In this document: positions 25,886-34,803 of the stretch, in pieces
Layout: each line of letters starts with the position of its first letter
Position numbering within the stretch: position 1 is the stretch's first letter
Origin: DASYKS01 sp031404815
GTDB lineage: Bacteria > Acidobacteriota > Thermoanaerobaculia > Multivoradales > UBA5704
Direction: 5' to 3'
Length of the DNA stretch: 64,000 nucleotides
Assembly: GCA_031404815.1 (NCBI GenBank)
Contig: JANNIH010000018.1
Location: 1 to 64,000, forward strand
The notes under the pieces: model-generated
The model's input: the letters and a program-made list of their open reading frames with translations, nothing else
Databases searched by the model: none
Told to the model about the DNA's origin: nothing
Made by a program: the position numbers and the translations under genes

Positions 25886-26368
25886 TCATGCCCGGCGTCG
25901 TGCCGCGGCGAGCAGGACGGCGTCTACGATGTGCTGGTAGCCGGTGCAGCGGCAGAGGTTGCCCGAGATCGCGGCGCGGATCTCCGGCTCGGTCGGATCG
26001 GGGTTCTCGTCGAGGAACGGCAGCAGGGTCATCAGGAAGCCGGGGGTGCAGAATCCACACTGCAAACCGTGGCAATCGCGAAACGCCTCTTGAAGGGGAT
26101 GCAAACGATCCGGCCCCTCCCCGGACAGGCTCTCGACGGTCGCGACCTCGCGGCCGTCCGCCTGGACCGCGAGCAGCAGGCAAGAGCGCACCGGCTCGCC
26201 GTCGAGCAAGACGGTGCAGGCGCCGCAGACCCCATGCTCGCAACCGACGTGGGTGCCGGTCAACCGTAGGTCGTGGCGAAGGAAATCGGACAGCAACAGC
26301 CGCGGCTCGACCGCGCGTTCGCTCTTCTTGCCGTTGACGGTGACCGCCACGTTCAACGTTTCGCTCAC
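25886..26368 (-). CDS. [2Fe-2S] small subunit of a molybdenum hydroxylase (CoxS-type)
   Basis: This 160-residue subunit has two [2Fe-2S] sites. The ferredoxin-like site is CEHGVCGACTVLLDGEPVRSC and the helical-domain site is CGFCTPGF and CRCTGYQHIV. It matches the small subunit of the xanthine dehydrogenase/CO dehydrogenase family. The ATG overlaps the stop of the FAD subunit gene by four bases. The molybdopterin large subunit expected in this operon is absent. Confidence 0.93.
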   Translation of the reverse strand: MSETLNVAVTVNGKKSERAVEPRLLLSDFLRHDLRLTGTHVGCEHGVCGACTVLLDGEPVRSCLLLAVQADGREVATVESLSGEGPDRLHPLQEAFRDCHGLQCGFCTPGFLMTLLPFLDENPDPTEPEIRAAISGNLCRCTGYQHIVDAVLLAAARRRA

Positions 26369-27243
26369 ATCGGGCTCCCCGCCCGTTCACCGGCCAACGC
26401 CAGGGCTCGGCGGGCCAGGACCTGCGCGAGATGGCGTTTGAATTCCGGTGTCGCGTGAATGTCGCCAAGCGGGTCGATCTCGCCGTTCACGGCTGCGGCG
26501 CAGGCCGCGATCGACTCTCCGTTGAGCGCCTGGCCGATCAGCAGGGCGGCGGCGACGGGCGTTTCGACCGGGCCATCGCCGACGCTCAGGTAGACCAGGC
26601 GCGCCGCGCGGCAGCGTCCGTCGGCGTCGAGCGTCACACTCGCCGCGAGCCCCACCTGGGCGTAATCGCCATGCCGGCGCGCGACTTCCAGAAATGAGAA
26701 ACCGGTAGAGGGCGCCGCGGGCGGGATCGCGATCTCGACCATCAGCTCGTCGGGCTCGAGCAGGGTGGCAAACAGCCCGGTATAGAAATCGCGCGCCGCC
26801 ACCCAACGCTCGCCGCCTTCTTTCACCAGCCGGAACCGCGCGTCGAGCGCCACCGCGAGCGCCGGTAGTTCGGCCGCCGGGTCGGCGTGCGCGAGGCTCC
26901 CCCCGACCGTCCCCCGGTTGCGGATCTGCGGATGGGCGATCCAAGGCACCGCCTCGGCCAGGAGCGGGGCGACCTGTCGCACCAATGGCGACCGCTCCAG
27001 CTCGCGCTGGCGGGTCATCGCGCCGATCGAGAGCCCGCCGTCCGCACCCCGGCGCACGTAGGAGAGGCCGTCGATCCGGTTGAGATCGATCAGCCGCGCC
27101 GGCTGCGCCAAACGGAAATTGAGCACCGGGATCAGGCTCTGCCCCCCGGCAAGGACCTTTGCCTCGTCGCCGTAGCGCGCGAGCGACACGAGCGCCGCCG
27201 GTAGCGTCTCCGGAGCCTCGTAGGCGAAGGGTGCGGGCTTCAT
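26365..27243 (-). CDS. FAD-binding middle subunit of a molybdenum hydroxylase (CoxM-type)
   Basis: The ATG at 27243 gives MKPAPFAYEAPETLPAALVS, a typical start. The FAD-binding PCMH loop is AKVLAGGQSLIPVLNFRLAQ, and a second loop RNRGTVGGSLAHADPAAELP contacts the cofactor. The C-terminal domain ends LARRALALAGERAG. It overlaps the CoxS gene by four bases. It follows the malonyl-CoA synthetase-like gene by 26 bases. A CoxM plus CoxS pair without CoxL cannot hydroxylate a substrate alone, so the large subunit must be encoded elsewhere or has been lost. Confidence 0.92.
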   Translation of the reverse strand: MKPAPFAYEAPETLPAALVSLARYGDEAKVLAGGQSLIPVLNFRLAQPARLIDLNRIDGLSYVRRGADGGLSIGAMTRQRELERSPLVRQVAPLLAEAVPWIAHPQIRNRGTVGGSLAHADPAAELPALAVALDARFRLVKEGGERWVAARDFYTGLFATLLEPDELMVEIAIPPAAPSTGFSFLEVARRHGDYAQVGLAASVTLDADGRCRAARLVYLSVGDGPVETPVAAALLIGQALNGESIAACAAAVNGEIDPLGDIHATPEFKRHLAQVLARRALALAGERAGSPM

Positions 27244-27269
27244 CGCCGGGGATTGTACTCCGGCCGAGA

Positions 27270-28814
27270 TCACTCCGGCAGCAGGTGCTTCTGAACCTTG
27301 CCGAGCGCGTTTCTGGGGAGCGCTTCGAGCTGCCGAATCTCGCGCGGCACTTTGTACGCGGCGATGCGCTCTTTGGCGAAGGCGATCAGCGCTTCGCGGT
27401 CGATAGGGGCGTCGATCGGCTCTGTGACCAGAAACGCGACCGGCACGGCGCCGAAATCGGGATGCGGCCGGCCGACCACTGCCGCCTCTCGAACGCCGGG
27501 GAAGCCGAGCAGCACCTCCTCGATCTCACGCGGGTAGACGTTGAAGCCTCCGGCCAAGATCAGCTCGCTGCTCCGGCCGAGGAGCGAGATCGCGCCGGTT
27601 TCTGGATCGCGCCGCGCGAGGTCGCCGGTCTTGAACCAGCGGTTCCCTGGCTCGTCTGCCACGAAGCTCTCCGCGGTCTTTTCCGGCGCCCGCCAATAGC
27701 CGTCGAAGACGTTGCCGCCGCGAACGATCAGCTCCCCTTCCTTTCCGTCCGCAACGTCGTGGAACGAGCCCTCGTCGAAGCGAACGAGACGGACCGAGAT
27801 TCCGGGGAGCGGAGTGCCGACCGTGCCGGCGCGGCGCTCGCCGATATACGGATTCGAGAGGATCATCCCCGCTTCGGTCATGCCGTAACGTTCGAGGATG
27901 GCGTGGCCGGAAATCTCGCGAAACGCCTCGAACGTCTCGGGGGCGAGCGGCGCGCTCCCCGAACAGAACAGGCGCATGCGGGCGAGCGGCGAGCGATCAA
28001 GCGCGCCATCGCGGAACGCTTCGACCAGTCGAACGTACATCGTAGGTACGCCGAAAAACAGAGTCGGCCGATGCGTGGGGTCCGCCGTCGTAAGGTCGGC
28101 TGCGATCGATGACGCCTCGAACTTCCGCCGCAGCTCGACGGTCGCCCCGGCGGCGAGCGCGCAATGAAGGCCGACCACCAGACCGTGGGTGTGGAAGAGC
28201 GGCAACGCAAGCAGGAGCACGTCGCGGCTCTCCCAGGCCCAGGCGGCGAGCAAACCGGTGATCGTCGCGAGCAGGTTGTCGTGGCGAATCTCGGCCCCTT
28301 TGCTCCGCCCCGTGGTGCCCGAGGTATAGAGCAGAAACGCCAGTTCGGAGCCGTCGATCGGCGGGGCCAAGAGCGGCGCCGGGCCGTCTGACGGCCACCC
28401 CCCAATCTCCTCCGCGGTGATCGTCGCCTCGATACTTCCGCGCGCCGCGGCGTCCACTTCCGCGACGATCGGCAGCAGCTCCCGCTCGGTCAACAAGAGC
28501 CGCGGTTCCGCGTCGGTCAAAATGTGGGCCAGCTCGACCTTTCGATACGCGAGGTTGATCGGCACCACGATTCCTCCGAGCCGGATCGCCGCGAGATAGG
28601 CGATCACGAACTCCGGCCGGTTGCCGAGGAAGAACGCGATCCGGTCGCCCCGCACCAACCCCCGCGCCGCAAACCCCGCCGCCGCCCGCTCTGCCGCAAG
28701 GTACAGCTCCGCGTACGAGAGCGAGACCAAGGCACCATCCGCCCCACGAAAACGAAGCGCCGCCTTGGCGGGAGTGTCAGTGAGCGGGATGGCGAAGAGG
28801 TCGAGGAGATTCAT
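27270..28814 (-). CDS. matB: AMP-forming acyl-CoA synthetase, probably malonyl-CoA synthetase
   Basis: This 514-residue ANL-superfamily ligase has the P-loop AFLLYTSGTTGRSKGAEIRH, the A5 motif ERYGMTEAGMILSNPYIGER, FKTGDLARRDPETGAI, and the hinge and C-terminal Lys in PRNALGKVQKHLLPE. LPLFHTHGLVVGLHCALAAG, FFGVPTMYVRL and ERRAGTVGTPLPG are close to MatB/ACSF3 proteins, which activate malonate or methylmalonate. It heads an apparent minus-strand operon with CoxM, CoxS and the amidase. Substrate assignment is by motif resemblance. Confidence 0.85.
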   Translation of the reverse strand: MNLLDLFAIPLTDTPAKAALRFRGADGALVSLSYAELYLAAERAAAGFAARGLVRGDRIAFFLGNRPEFVIAYLAAIRLGGIVVPINLAYRKVELAHILTDAEPRLLLTERELLPIVAEVDAAARGSIEATITAEEIGGWPSDGPAPLLAPPIDGSELAFLLYTSGTTGRSKGAEIRHDNLLATITGLLAAWAWESRDVLLLALPLFHTHGLVVGLHCALAAGATVELRRKFEASSIAADLTTADPTHRPTLFFGVPTMYVRLVEAFRDGALDRSPLARMRLFCSGSAPLAPETFEAFREISGHAILERYGMTEAGMILSNPYIGERRAGTVGTPLPGISVRLVRFDEGSFHDVADGKEGELIVRGGNVFDGYWRAPEKTAESFVADEPGNRWFKTGDLARRDPETGAISLLGRSSELILAGGFNVYPREIEEVLLGFPGVREAAVVGRPHPDFGAVPVAFLVTEPIDAPIDREALIAFAKERIAAYKVPREIRQLEALPRNALGKVQKHLLPE

Positions 28815-28817
28815 GAA

Positions 28818-29153
28818 CTACGCCTGAAGAACGAGCAATCCTTCTTCTTCGTCGGCAAGGAATCGGGACAAGCGTTCCTGATTCCTTAGCAATAGACCTG
28901 CGACTACATCGGTGCCGGCATTGCCCACCGAAAGCCAGACTACCTTGGGTGGCGTACCGTAGAGGAAAGCCCTTTGTCGAAAGTCATTGTCCTTCGAGAC
29001 GATCGCATACCCGCCATCGCGAGCCAGGTTCCATAGTGCTGCATCGGTAGCTCCGCGAAGGCCCAGCGGATCGACGTGAGCCGAGCAAGGGAAAGCTATG
29101 GAGATAACCCGCACCAACTTCGGGCTGAGGTTCTCGTCGAGGAGGAGCTTCAC
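28818..29153 (-). CDS. DUF5615 PIN-like toxin
   Basis: This 111-residue protein starts MKLLLDENLSPKLVRVISIA and contains AALWNLARDGGYAIVSKDNDFRQ (two acidic patches), matching the PIN-like DUF5615 family. Paired with a DUF433 antitoxin it forms a known type of toxin-antitoxin module, with predicted RNase activity. It overlaps the upstream antitoxin gene by four bases. Confidence 0.88.
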   Translation of the reverse strand: MKLLLDENLSPKLVRVISIAFPCSAHVDPLGLRGATDAALWNLARDGGYAIVSKDNDFRQRAFLYGTPPKVVWLSVGNAGTDVVAGLLLRNQERLSRFLADEEEGLLVLQA

Positions 29154-29386
29154 GCCGCGTGCGAAACCGCGAGGCGCCGTTCACGAGCGGCGGCGAACGC
29201 CAGAACCGCGCGGATGTCATCAGAGGTCAAGCTGGGAAAATCCGCCAGTATCTGTGCCTCGGACATGCCTCCCGCCAGGTACTCCAAGATGTCGTAGACG
29301 GTGATCCGGGTGCCACGGACGCAGGGCTTGCCACTCCGGACCTGCGGGTCGATGACGATGCGTTCGGTGTTTCCCATGACGACCAT
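29150..29386 (-). CDS. DUF433 antitoxin
   Basis: This 78-residue protein contains RIVIDPQVRSGKPCVRGTRI, the DUF433 signature, then TVYDILEYLAGGMSEAQILA, a winged-helix-like fold. The ATG at 29386 has GGAGG nine bases upstream; a second ATG lies three codons in. It is the antitoxin to the DUF5615 protein that follows, and probably the autorepressor. Confidence 0.88.
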   Translation of the reverse strand: MVVMGNTERIVIDPQVRSGKPCVRGTRITVYDILEYLAGGMSEAQILADFPSLTSDDIRAVLAFAAARERRLAVSHAA

Positions 29387-29430
29387 ACTACCGGTCCTCC
29401 GGGGTCGTCCTCAACCTCACGCGGCCCCCC

Positions 29431-30075
29431 CTACCCCTCGACCGCCCGGCAACATTCCGGCAGCTCGGCGCGCAGAAGGGCCAGCGCGTGGGAGGCCTTG
29501 TGAAGGAACTCGGGCGAGCTGTCGATGACGAAACGGCGCGGGTGGGCCGCCCAGACCTCAAGGATTCGATCGTCGATGTCGTGCGCCTCGCGGGCGGATT
29601 CGATTCGGAGCTCGTTCGATTGGTTGTAGCCCTGGATCGGCGTCGGGGTGCGCAGATGGATCACCGCGGCATAGCGGGACAGCTGCGCTTCGAGCGTCGT
29701 GCCCAGCTCGACAAAGTAGCTTTCGGAGGAATCGGGCCAGTAGGCGAGGCCGTCGATCGTTCCCCGGTCGCAGAGCGCGAGCGACGAACGCCCGTCCTCT
29801 GCGGCGAGCCGTTCCAGCTCCGTCTGGACGTGGAAGATCGCGCGTTGCGCGGCGCGCAGGCCGGCATTCGAAAGGATGCGCGGAAAACCGCCGCCGAACA
29901 GCAGGCTCGCCGACTCTGGCAGAAAGACCGAGTGGAGACAGAGGCTACGCCGCGCCATCTCAAGCACCGCGGTCTTGCCTGCGCCGGGGCCCCCGGTCAG
30001 CACCACCCGGCGGAGCGGATGGCTCGCCGAAGTGCAGCCGCACCGCTTCGAACCGAAGGCAAAGTCGCTGTTCAC
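29431..30075 (-). CDS. AAA family ATPase (AAA_28, NadR/Ttd14-like)
   Basis: This 214-residue single-domain P-loop protein has Walker A GGPGAGKT (residues 28-35), SSLALCDRGTIDGLAYWP with a Walker B-like acidic residue, and AVIHLRTPTPIQGYNQSN, a lid region typical of the NadR-like AAA_28 family. Members phosphorylate or bind small molecules, but the substrate is not known. An N-terminal CGC motif precedes the P-loop. It lies 16 bases after the methyltransferase gene on the same strand. Confidence 0.8.
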   Translation of the reverse strand: MNSDFAFGSKRCGCTSASHPLRRVVLTGGPGAGKTAVLEMARRSLCLHSVFLPESASLLFGGGFPRILSNAGLRAAQRAIFHVQTELERLAAEDGRSSLALCDRGTIDGLAYWPDSSESYFVELGTTLEAQLSRYAAVIHLRTPTPIQGYNQSNELRIESAREAHDIDDRILEVWAAHPRRFVIDSSPEFLHKASHALALLRAELPECCRAVEG

Positions 30076-30091
30076 GGGGCTTTCAGGCGGC

Positions 30092-31369
30092 CTACGAGCG
30101 GCCGGGCTTGATGCCGATCAGGCCGAAATCCTGGGTGCCGAACAGCAGCTCGTCGACCGAATCGCGCAGGCGGTTCACCCGGTCGGCGAGCAGATGCTGC
30201 GACTCGGGGATCTCTTTGAGGTCGATCTCCGGCAGGCGTTCGCCCGCCGGGAACGGGCGCAGGTCGAGGCGCTCGACCGGGTCGAAGCCGGCCAGCTCGT
30301 AGTGTAGCTTGAGGCTTTCGGGATGGACCGGCCGGCGGTGGGTCGGATCGAGCCAGAAGTTGCGCGCGGCGACCACCAGCGAGAGCGGGTTCGGCGTCTC
30401 CAGGATCAACGCGCCGCCGGGGCCGAGCGCCCGGTAGGCGAGGCGCACCAGCCGGTCGAGCGATTCGGGCGGCAGGTGCTCGATGACATGGAACGAAACG
30501 ATCGCACCCAAGAGACCCTCGGGCAGCCCCGCGAGGTGGCCGAACAGGTCGCCTTCGACCGCTTCGAGCCCGCGCTCGCGGCAGAGATCGACCATGCGGG
30601 CGGAGGAATCGACGCCGCTTCCGGTGATCCCCTTCGCGCGCAAGAGCGCGAGAGATTCGCCCCGGCCGCATCCTAAGTCGAGCACCGGCGAGCGCTCGGC
30701 CAACCAGGGGAGGTAGATCGAGATGCGCTCGCCGATCTCTTCTTCAGTGCCCCGATAGCGCCGCTCCAGCTCGAGATAGGCGTGCTCGTCGCGGACGCGG
30801 ACGAGATCGTTGGCAGAGGTCTTTGCCGCAGAATCCGTAGCGGCCGGCACGCCCGATGGAAGAGCCCCCTCCGAGGTTTCAACCACGGCGAGCGCCGCAC
30901 CCAGCGAGGCGAGCAGGTCGCGCGAGTCGCGCCGCACCCGGTCGAGCTTCTGGTCGACACGCGAAAACAGCGCGTCATTGTGTTGCATCAGCTCGCGGAT
31001 GCCTTTGGCGTCCAGCTCTTCGAGGTAGGCCAGGCGGTCGTGATGGCGCATCCGCTCGGCGTCTTGCCGTTCGAGGTGCTCGAGCAGAATCAGGTTGAAG
31101 ATGCGCTGGCGTTCCCACAGATCGTTCTGCGGCACCGCGACCAGCGGCCGCAGCAGCCGTTTCCAGAGCACCAACAAACGCCCCAGAAAACCGCGATGGC
31201 TGCGGATCGGGAACCGGACATCCCCTTTCCACAGCCAGTGCCAATCGGACAGCTTACGGGTCGGCTCGACCAGAAAGTCGGTGAGCTTCGGTTTCGGTAG
31301 CGCTCTTAAAGTACGGTCGGGCGATTCGATCCGGTCGGTTGGGCTTTCGCCCTGGCCGCGATCTGCCAT
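30092..31369 (-). CDS. SAM-dependent methyltransferase with coiled-coil N-terminus
   Basis: This is a 425-residue protein. Residues 1-210 are basic and helical, with a likely coiled coil (RQRIFNLILLEHLERQDAER; FSRVDQKLDRVRRDSRDLLA) as in O-antigen or polysaccharide methyltransferases. The class I methyltransferase domain follows: VLDLGCGRGESLALL (about 226-240), GSGVDSSARMVDLC, IVSFHVIEHLPPESL and GGALILETPNPLSLV. Fusions of this type often modify or cap surface glycans. It sits between the ribosomal-protein genes and the AAA gene. Confidence 0.82.
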   Translation of the reverse strand: MADRGQGESPTDRIESPDRTLRALPKPKLTDFLVEPTRKLSDWHWLWKGDVRFPIRSHRGFLGRLLVLWKRLLRPLVAVPQNDLWERQRIFNLILLEHLERQDAERMRHHDRLAYLEELDAKGIRELMQHNDALFSRVDQKLDRVRRDSRDLLASLGAALAVVETSEGALPSGVPAATDSAAKTSANDLVRVRDEHAYLELERRYRGTEEEIGERISIYLPWLAERSPVLDLGCGRGESLALLRAKGITGSGVDSSARMVDLCRERGLEAVEGDLFGHLAGLPEGLLGAIVSFHVIEHLPPESLDRLVRLAYRALGPGGALILETPNPLSLVVAARNFWLDPTHRRPVHPESLKLHYELAGFDPVERLDLRPFPAGERLPEIDLKEIPESQHLLADRVNRLRDSVDELLFGTQDFGLIGIKPGRS

Positions 31370-31394
31370 CTCGAATCGCCCGAGAACTTGGGGG

Positions 31395-31841
31395 TTACCG
31401 TTCCGGAATGACCGAGACGATCAGTTCGGCCACGACTTCCGGATGCAGATCGACCTTCACCGTGTAGTCGCCGAGCTTCTTGATGCCGCCGCCGAGATCG
31501 ATCCGACGTTTATCGACCGTGATCCCCTTGGCGGCGAGCATCTCGGCGACATCCGCCGAAGTAACCGAGCCATAGAGGACCTCGTTTTCGCCCACGCGCT
31601 TGGCGACCTCGATTTTGATCCCACCCATCTGCCCGGCGATCGCCGCCGCCGCATCCCGCTCGCGCGAGTGACGATCGTCGATCTTCTTTTTTTGGTGGGA
31701 GAAGTACGCCTTGTTGGCGTTCGTCGCCTCGAGAACCATCCCCTGCGGGATCAGAAAATTGCGCGCATAGCCTGGCTTGACGTCCACTTCATGGCCGCGC
31801 TTGCCGAGGTTCCGCTGATCGGAGAGCAAGATCACACGCAT
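31395..31841 (-). CDS. rplI: 50S ribosomal protein bL9
   Basis: This 148-residue protein has the bL9 N-terminal domain (MRVILLSDQRNLGKRGHEVD, then VKPGYARNFLIPQGMVLEAT), the long connecting helix and the C-terminal domain (VGENEVLYGSVTSADVAEML). The length and domain order are normal. It lies 12 bases after rpsR in a bS6-bS18-bL9 operon. Confidence 0.97.
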   Translation of the reverse strand: MRVILLSDQRNLGKRGHEVDVKPGYARNFLIPQGMVLEATNANKAYFSHQKKKIDDRHSRERDAAAAIAGQMGGIKIEVAKRVGENEVLYGSVTSADVAEMLAAKGITVDKRRIDLGGGIKKLGDYTVKVDLHPEVVAELIVSVIPER

Positions 31842-31853
31842 CTCGGTTGTCCT

Positions 31854-32087
31854 TTAATCGGTGGTGAAAGGCAGCAGGGCGAGGTGGCGCGCCCGCTTGA
31901 TCGCCGTCTGAAGGAGCCGCTGGTGCCGGGCACAGGTGCCCGAAATGCGGCGCGGAAGGATCTTCGAGCGTTCCGGCACGAATCCCTGGAGGAGCTTCAT
32001 GTCCTTGTAGTCCGCGTGCTCGATGTGGTCGACGCAGAACTTGCAGACCTTGCGGCGGCGGAAGAAAACCTTCTTTGGACGAGCCAT
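31854..32087 (-). CDS. rpsR: 30S ribosomal protein bS18
   Basis: This 77-residue bS18 has KVCKFCVDHIEHADYKDMKL, then PERSKILPRRISGTCARHQR and LQTAIKRARHLALLPF. Cysteines in CKFC and CARH suggest the zinc-binding form. The gene follows rpsF by a few bases. Confidence 0.97.
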   Translation of the reverse strand: MARPKKVFFRRRKVCKFCVDHIEHADYKDMKLLQGFVPERSKILPRRISGTCARHQRLLQTAIKRARHLALLPFTTD

Positions 32088-32090
32088 GGA

Positions 32091-32570
32091 TCAGTCCTCC
32101 CTACCGGACATATAACCGCCACGATCACCGCGGCCACCCCGATCTCCGCGGTCGCCACGATCCCCGCGATCCCCACGATCACCGCGGTCGTCGCGATCAC
32201 CCCGGTCGCCACGATCCCCACCTTCGGTCTCGGGGCTGGGGTTCCGGCGCGGTGTCACCCGCGCGGCGCGCTTCAGGTCTTCGTCGGTGCGCACGGTGAG
32301 GAAACGGAGGACCTTGTCGTTCTGGAGCAGACGGCGCTCCACGTCGGCGAGGCCCTGGGCGCCGCCTTCGCTCGAGAAATAGAGCAAGACGTACTTGCCT
32401 TCGGTCAGCTTCTTGATCGGGTACGCCAACTTGCGGCGGCCCCAGCTCTCTTCCTTGGTGATCTCGACACCTTTGGAGGTGAGCAGTTGTTTGTAATCTT
32501 CGGTCATCGCGACGACGTCTTCGTCTGATAGACGAGGGTCGGCGACGAAGCAGAGCTCGTAGGTACGCAT
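32091..32570 (-). CDS. rpsF: 30S ribosomal protein bS6 with long RGD-repeat tail
   Basis: Residues 1-100 form a normal bS6 (MRTYELCFVADPRLSDEDVV; RKLAYPIKKLTEGKYVLLYF). After about residue 107 an extra tail of about 50 residues has roughly nine RGD/RDD triads in a nearly uninterrupted run ending GGYMSGRED. Most bS6 proteins stop near residue 100-135. The tail is low-complexity, acidic-basic alternating and encoded by a GATCGCGGTGACC-type DNA repeat. It heads the bS6-bS18-bL9 operon. SSB, often in this operon, is encoded far away at 58736. Confidence 0.95.
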   Translation of the reverse strand: MRTYELCFVADPRLSDEDVVAMTEDYKQLLTSKGVEITKEESWGRRKLAYPIKKLTEGKYVLLYFSSEGGAQGLADVERRLLQNDKVLRFLTVRTDEDLKRAARVTPRRNPSPETEGGDRGDRGDRDDRGDRGDRGDRGDRGDRGGRGDRGGYMSGRED

Positions 32571-32736
32571 GAGGGGAAACGGACCTCCCTATGGCCTTGA
32601 ATCGGTCCCGCGGCTTGAAGCGCGGAACAGAGAGGGTGGAAAAGACCGGAACAGTTCCGGCCGCGAGCCAACAATTCTACCTGCTCTCGGCAGAAAGGCG
32701 CAAGTCGCTCAGAGCGGAACCGAATTTGGGAGCGCT

Positions 32737-33396
32737 TTACTTACCCTCCGGGTGGTTGCCGACCATCCCTTTGCGCAAGGCGAAGCCAACCACCTGGGCC
32801 CGGTTGTGCACATGCAGCTTGTCCAGGATGTTGCGGACATGAAACTTGACCGTGTTCTCGCTCACCCCGAGCTGCTTGGCGAGCTTCCGGTTCGAGGTGA
32901 CGCCTGCGACCATCAGCTCGAGCACCTCGCGCTCGCGCTCGGTGAGCGCGTCGGGGTCCTCGGCCTCTTTGTGAGTCGAGGTCGGGCGAGCCAGCTCGGC
33001 GAGCACCTTGCGGGCGAGCGCGGGGGTGAGCGCCGGCTCGCCGCGCTCCAACCCTTCGAGCAGGGTAAAGAAGCTCGCCGCTTCGAGGTCTTTGAGCAGG
33101 TACCCTTGAGCGCCCGACTTGATCGCCTCGAACAGCTTCGCGTCATCGTCCGAAGCGGTCAGCACAGCCACTTTCACCTCCGGCATCTCGGTACAGATGA
33201 CCCGGGTTGCTGCGAGCCCGTCCATCTCCGGCATCGCCAGGTCCATCAGCACGACCGAAGGATGGAGCGAGCGCGTCAGCTCGATCGCCTCGCGGCCGTT
33301 CTTCGCCTCACCGATCACCTCGTAGCCGCGCGCTTCGAGCAGGCTCTTCAAGGCGCCGCGGAACAAGGCGTGGTCGTCGGCGATCAGGATTTTCAA
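32737..33396 (-). CDS. NarL/LuxR-family response regulator
   Basis: This 219-residue protein has a receiver domain with MKILIADDHALFRGALKSLL and phosphoacceptor Asp52 in VVLMDLAMPEMDG. The LuxR-type HTH lies at about 155-210 (LTEREREVLELMVAGVTSNR; LGVSENTVKFHVRNILDKLH). It overlaps the histidine kinase gene by four bases, so the two form a cognate pair. No target operator was found. Confidence 0.95.
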   Translation of the reverse strand: MKILIADDHALFRGALKSLLEARGYEVIGEAKNGREAIELTRSLHPSVVLMDLAMPEMDGLAATRVICTEMPEVKVAVLTASDDDAKLFEAIKSGAQGYLLKDLEAASFFTLLEGLERGEPALTPALARKVLAELARPTSTHKEAEDPDALTEREREVLELMVAGVTSNRKLAKQLGVSENTVKFHVRNILDKLHVHNRAQVVGFALRKGMVGNHPEGK

Positions 33397-34790
33397 GGGG
33401 TCTCTCCTTCCGGGCGCGAGCCGGGAACCACCGGCAACTCGGCGACCACGCGCGCGCCCTGTCCCAAGGTTGTTTCTACCCTCAGCATACCGCCGACCGA
33501 CTCCGCGCGCTCTTTCATCGTCGAAAGACCGAATCGAGGAAACGCGCTCCTCCCGAGCGCCGCCGGGTCGAAACCGACGCCATCGTCCTCAATGGTAAGC
33601 TCAACCGCGCTGTCGATCCGCACCAACGAGATGTTCACCCGGTGGGCGCGGGCGTGCTTCCGCACGTTCGCGAGCGCCTCCTGCACAATGCGCACGACCT
33701 GCAGCTCGACCGGCGGCGAAAGTGAAATCTCGGCATCGATCTCGACCACCGCTTCAATCTGGTTCTGCTCCCGCCAGCGTTCGATGTAGGCGCCCAGAGT
33801 CTCGACCAGGGTACCGTGCTCACCCAGACCCACGCGCAGGCCGAGGATCCCTTCGCGCACATCGGCGTAAACCTCGCGGGCGGCGATCGACAGCTGGCTG
33901 ATCTGCGCCGAGGCTTCCGCGCTCCTACCCTGCTCGAGGTGCTCTTTGGCGGCGAGCGCCTTGGTGTTCACGTAAGCGAGGATCTGCGCCATCCCGTCGT
34001 GCATCTCATGCGCGATGTGCAGGCGCTCCTCGGAGACCGCGAGCGAACGGAGCCGCTCGTGGAGATGGGAAATCTCGATCGCCACCGCTGCGGCCCCGGC
34101 GAAGCGAACTAGAGTTTCCTCGTCCTCGGCGCTGAAACCGTCGGGCGACCGGCTCTCGGCCAAATAGAGATTGCCGCGGAACGGTCCACGGCAGGTGATC
34201 GGAACAGCGAGTAGCGAGTTCATCGCCGGATGGTTCGGCGGGAAACCGACCGAACGCGGATGCGCGCCCAGATTCTTCAGGCGAATCCGCTGTCCTTCGA
34301 GCAGCGGCACACCTAACACCCCTCGCCCGCCGGGCGGTGGGCCGATCTTTTCCCGCTGCTCTGCCGAAATTCCCGATGTGACGAAGGCGAGGATGCGTTG
34401 GCCGGCATCGAGCACCGAGATCGCACCGTAGCGGGCCCCGATCAGTTGGCACGCCTGTTCGACCACCCTTTGAAGAACCGCGTCGAGCGCGAGCTCGCCG
34501 TGGACATCAAGGGAAGCCGTGCGCAGCGCCTCCAGCTCGCGATTCTGCCGTTCGACCCGGGCGTAGAGCTGCGCGAGTTGCTCGAAAACGAACCCAAACA
34601 CGACCATCATGCCGAGCGCCACCGCGAGGTCCATGACCAGATGGCCGGCCACCGAGACGAAATACGGTTCGAGGGTACTGCGCACCACCTCGACCCCGAT
34701 CAGGTAGAGAAAAAGCCCGACGAGGGCGAGCCAGCGGAGCCGCGGGAGCGTCACGTTCTGTGCATCCTGATGTCCGTACCCGGAAGGCAC
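33393..34790 (-). CDS. Sensor histidine kinase (NarX/DegS-type) with GAF domain
   Basis: This is a 465-residue kinase. Two to three N-terminal membrane helices (LRWLALVGLFLYLIGVEV; MDLAVALGMMVVFGFVFEQL) precede a coiled coil and a GAF domain at about 95-240 (GARYGAISVLDAGQRILAFV; FRGNLYLAE). HisKA_3 carries the phospho-His in HIAHEMHDGMAQILAYVNTK (about 263), and the ATPase domain has ALANVRKHARAHRV and IEDDGVGFDPAALG. The signal is unknown; the start is probably GTG at 34790. It is coupled to the response regulator that follows. Confidence 0.93.
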   Translation of the reverse strand: MPSGYGHQDAQNVTLPRLRWLALVGLFLYLIGVEVVRSTLEPYFVSVAGHLVMDLAVALGMMVVFGFVFEQLAQLYARVERQNRELEALRTASLDVHGELALDAVLQRVVEQACQLIGARYGAISVLDAGQRILAFVTSGISAEQREKIGPPPGGRGVLGVPLLEGQRIRLKNLGAHPRSVGFPPNHPAMNSLLAVPITCRGPFRGNLYLAESRSPDGFSAEDEETLVRFAGAAAVAIEISHLHERLRSLAVSEERLHIAHEMHDGMAQILAYVNTKALAAKEHLEQGRSAEASAQISQLSIAAREVYADVREGILGLRVGLGEHGTLVETLGAYIERWREQNQIEAVVEIDAEISLSPPVELQVVRIVQEALANVRKHARAHRVNISLVRIDSAVELTIEDDGVGFDPAALGRSAFPRFGLSTMKERAESVGGMLRVETTLGQGARVVAELPVVPGSRPEGETP

Positions 34791-34803
34791 GACCCTGGGA
34801 AGC

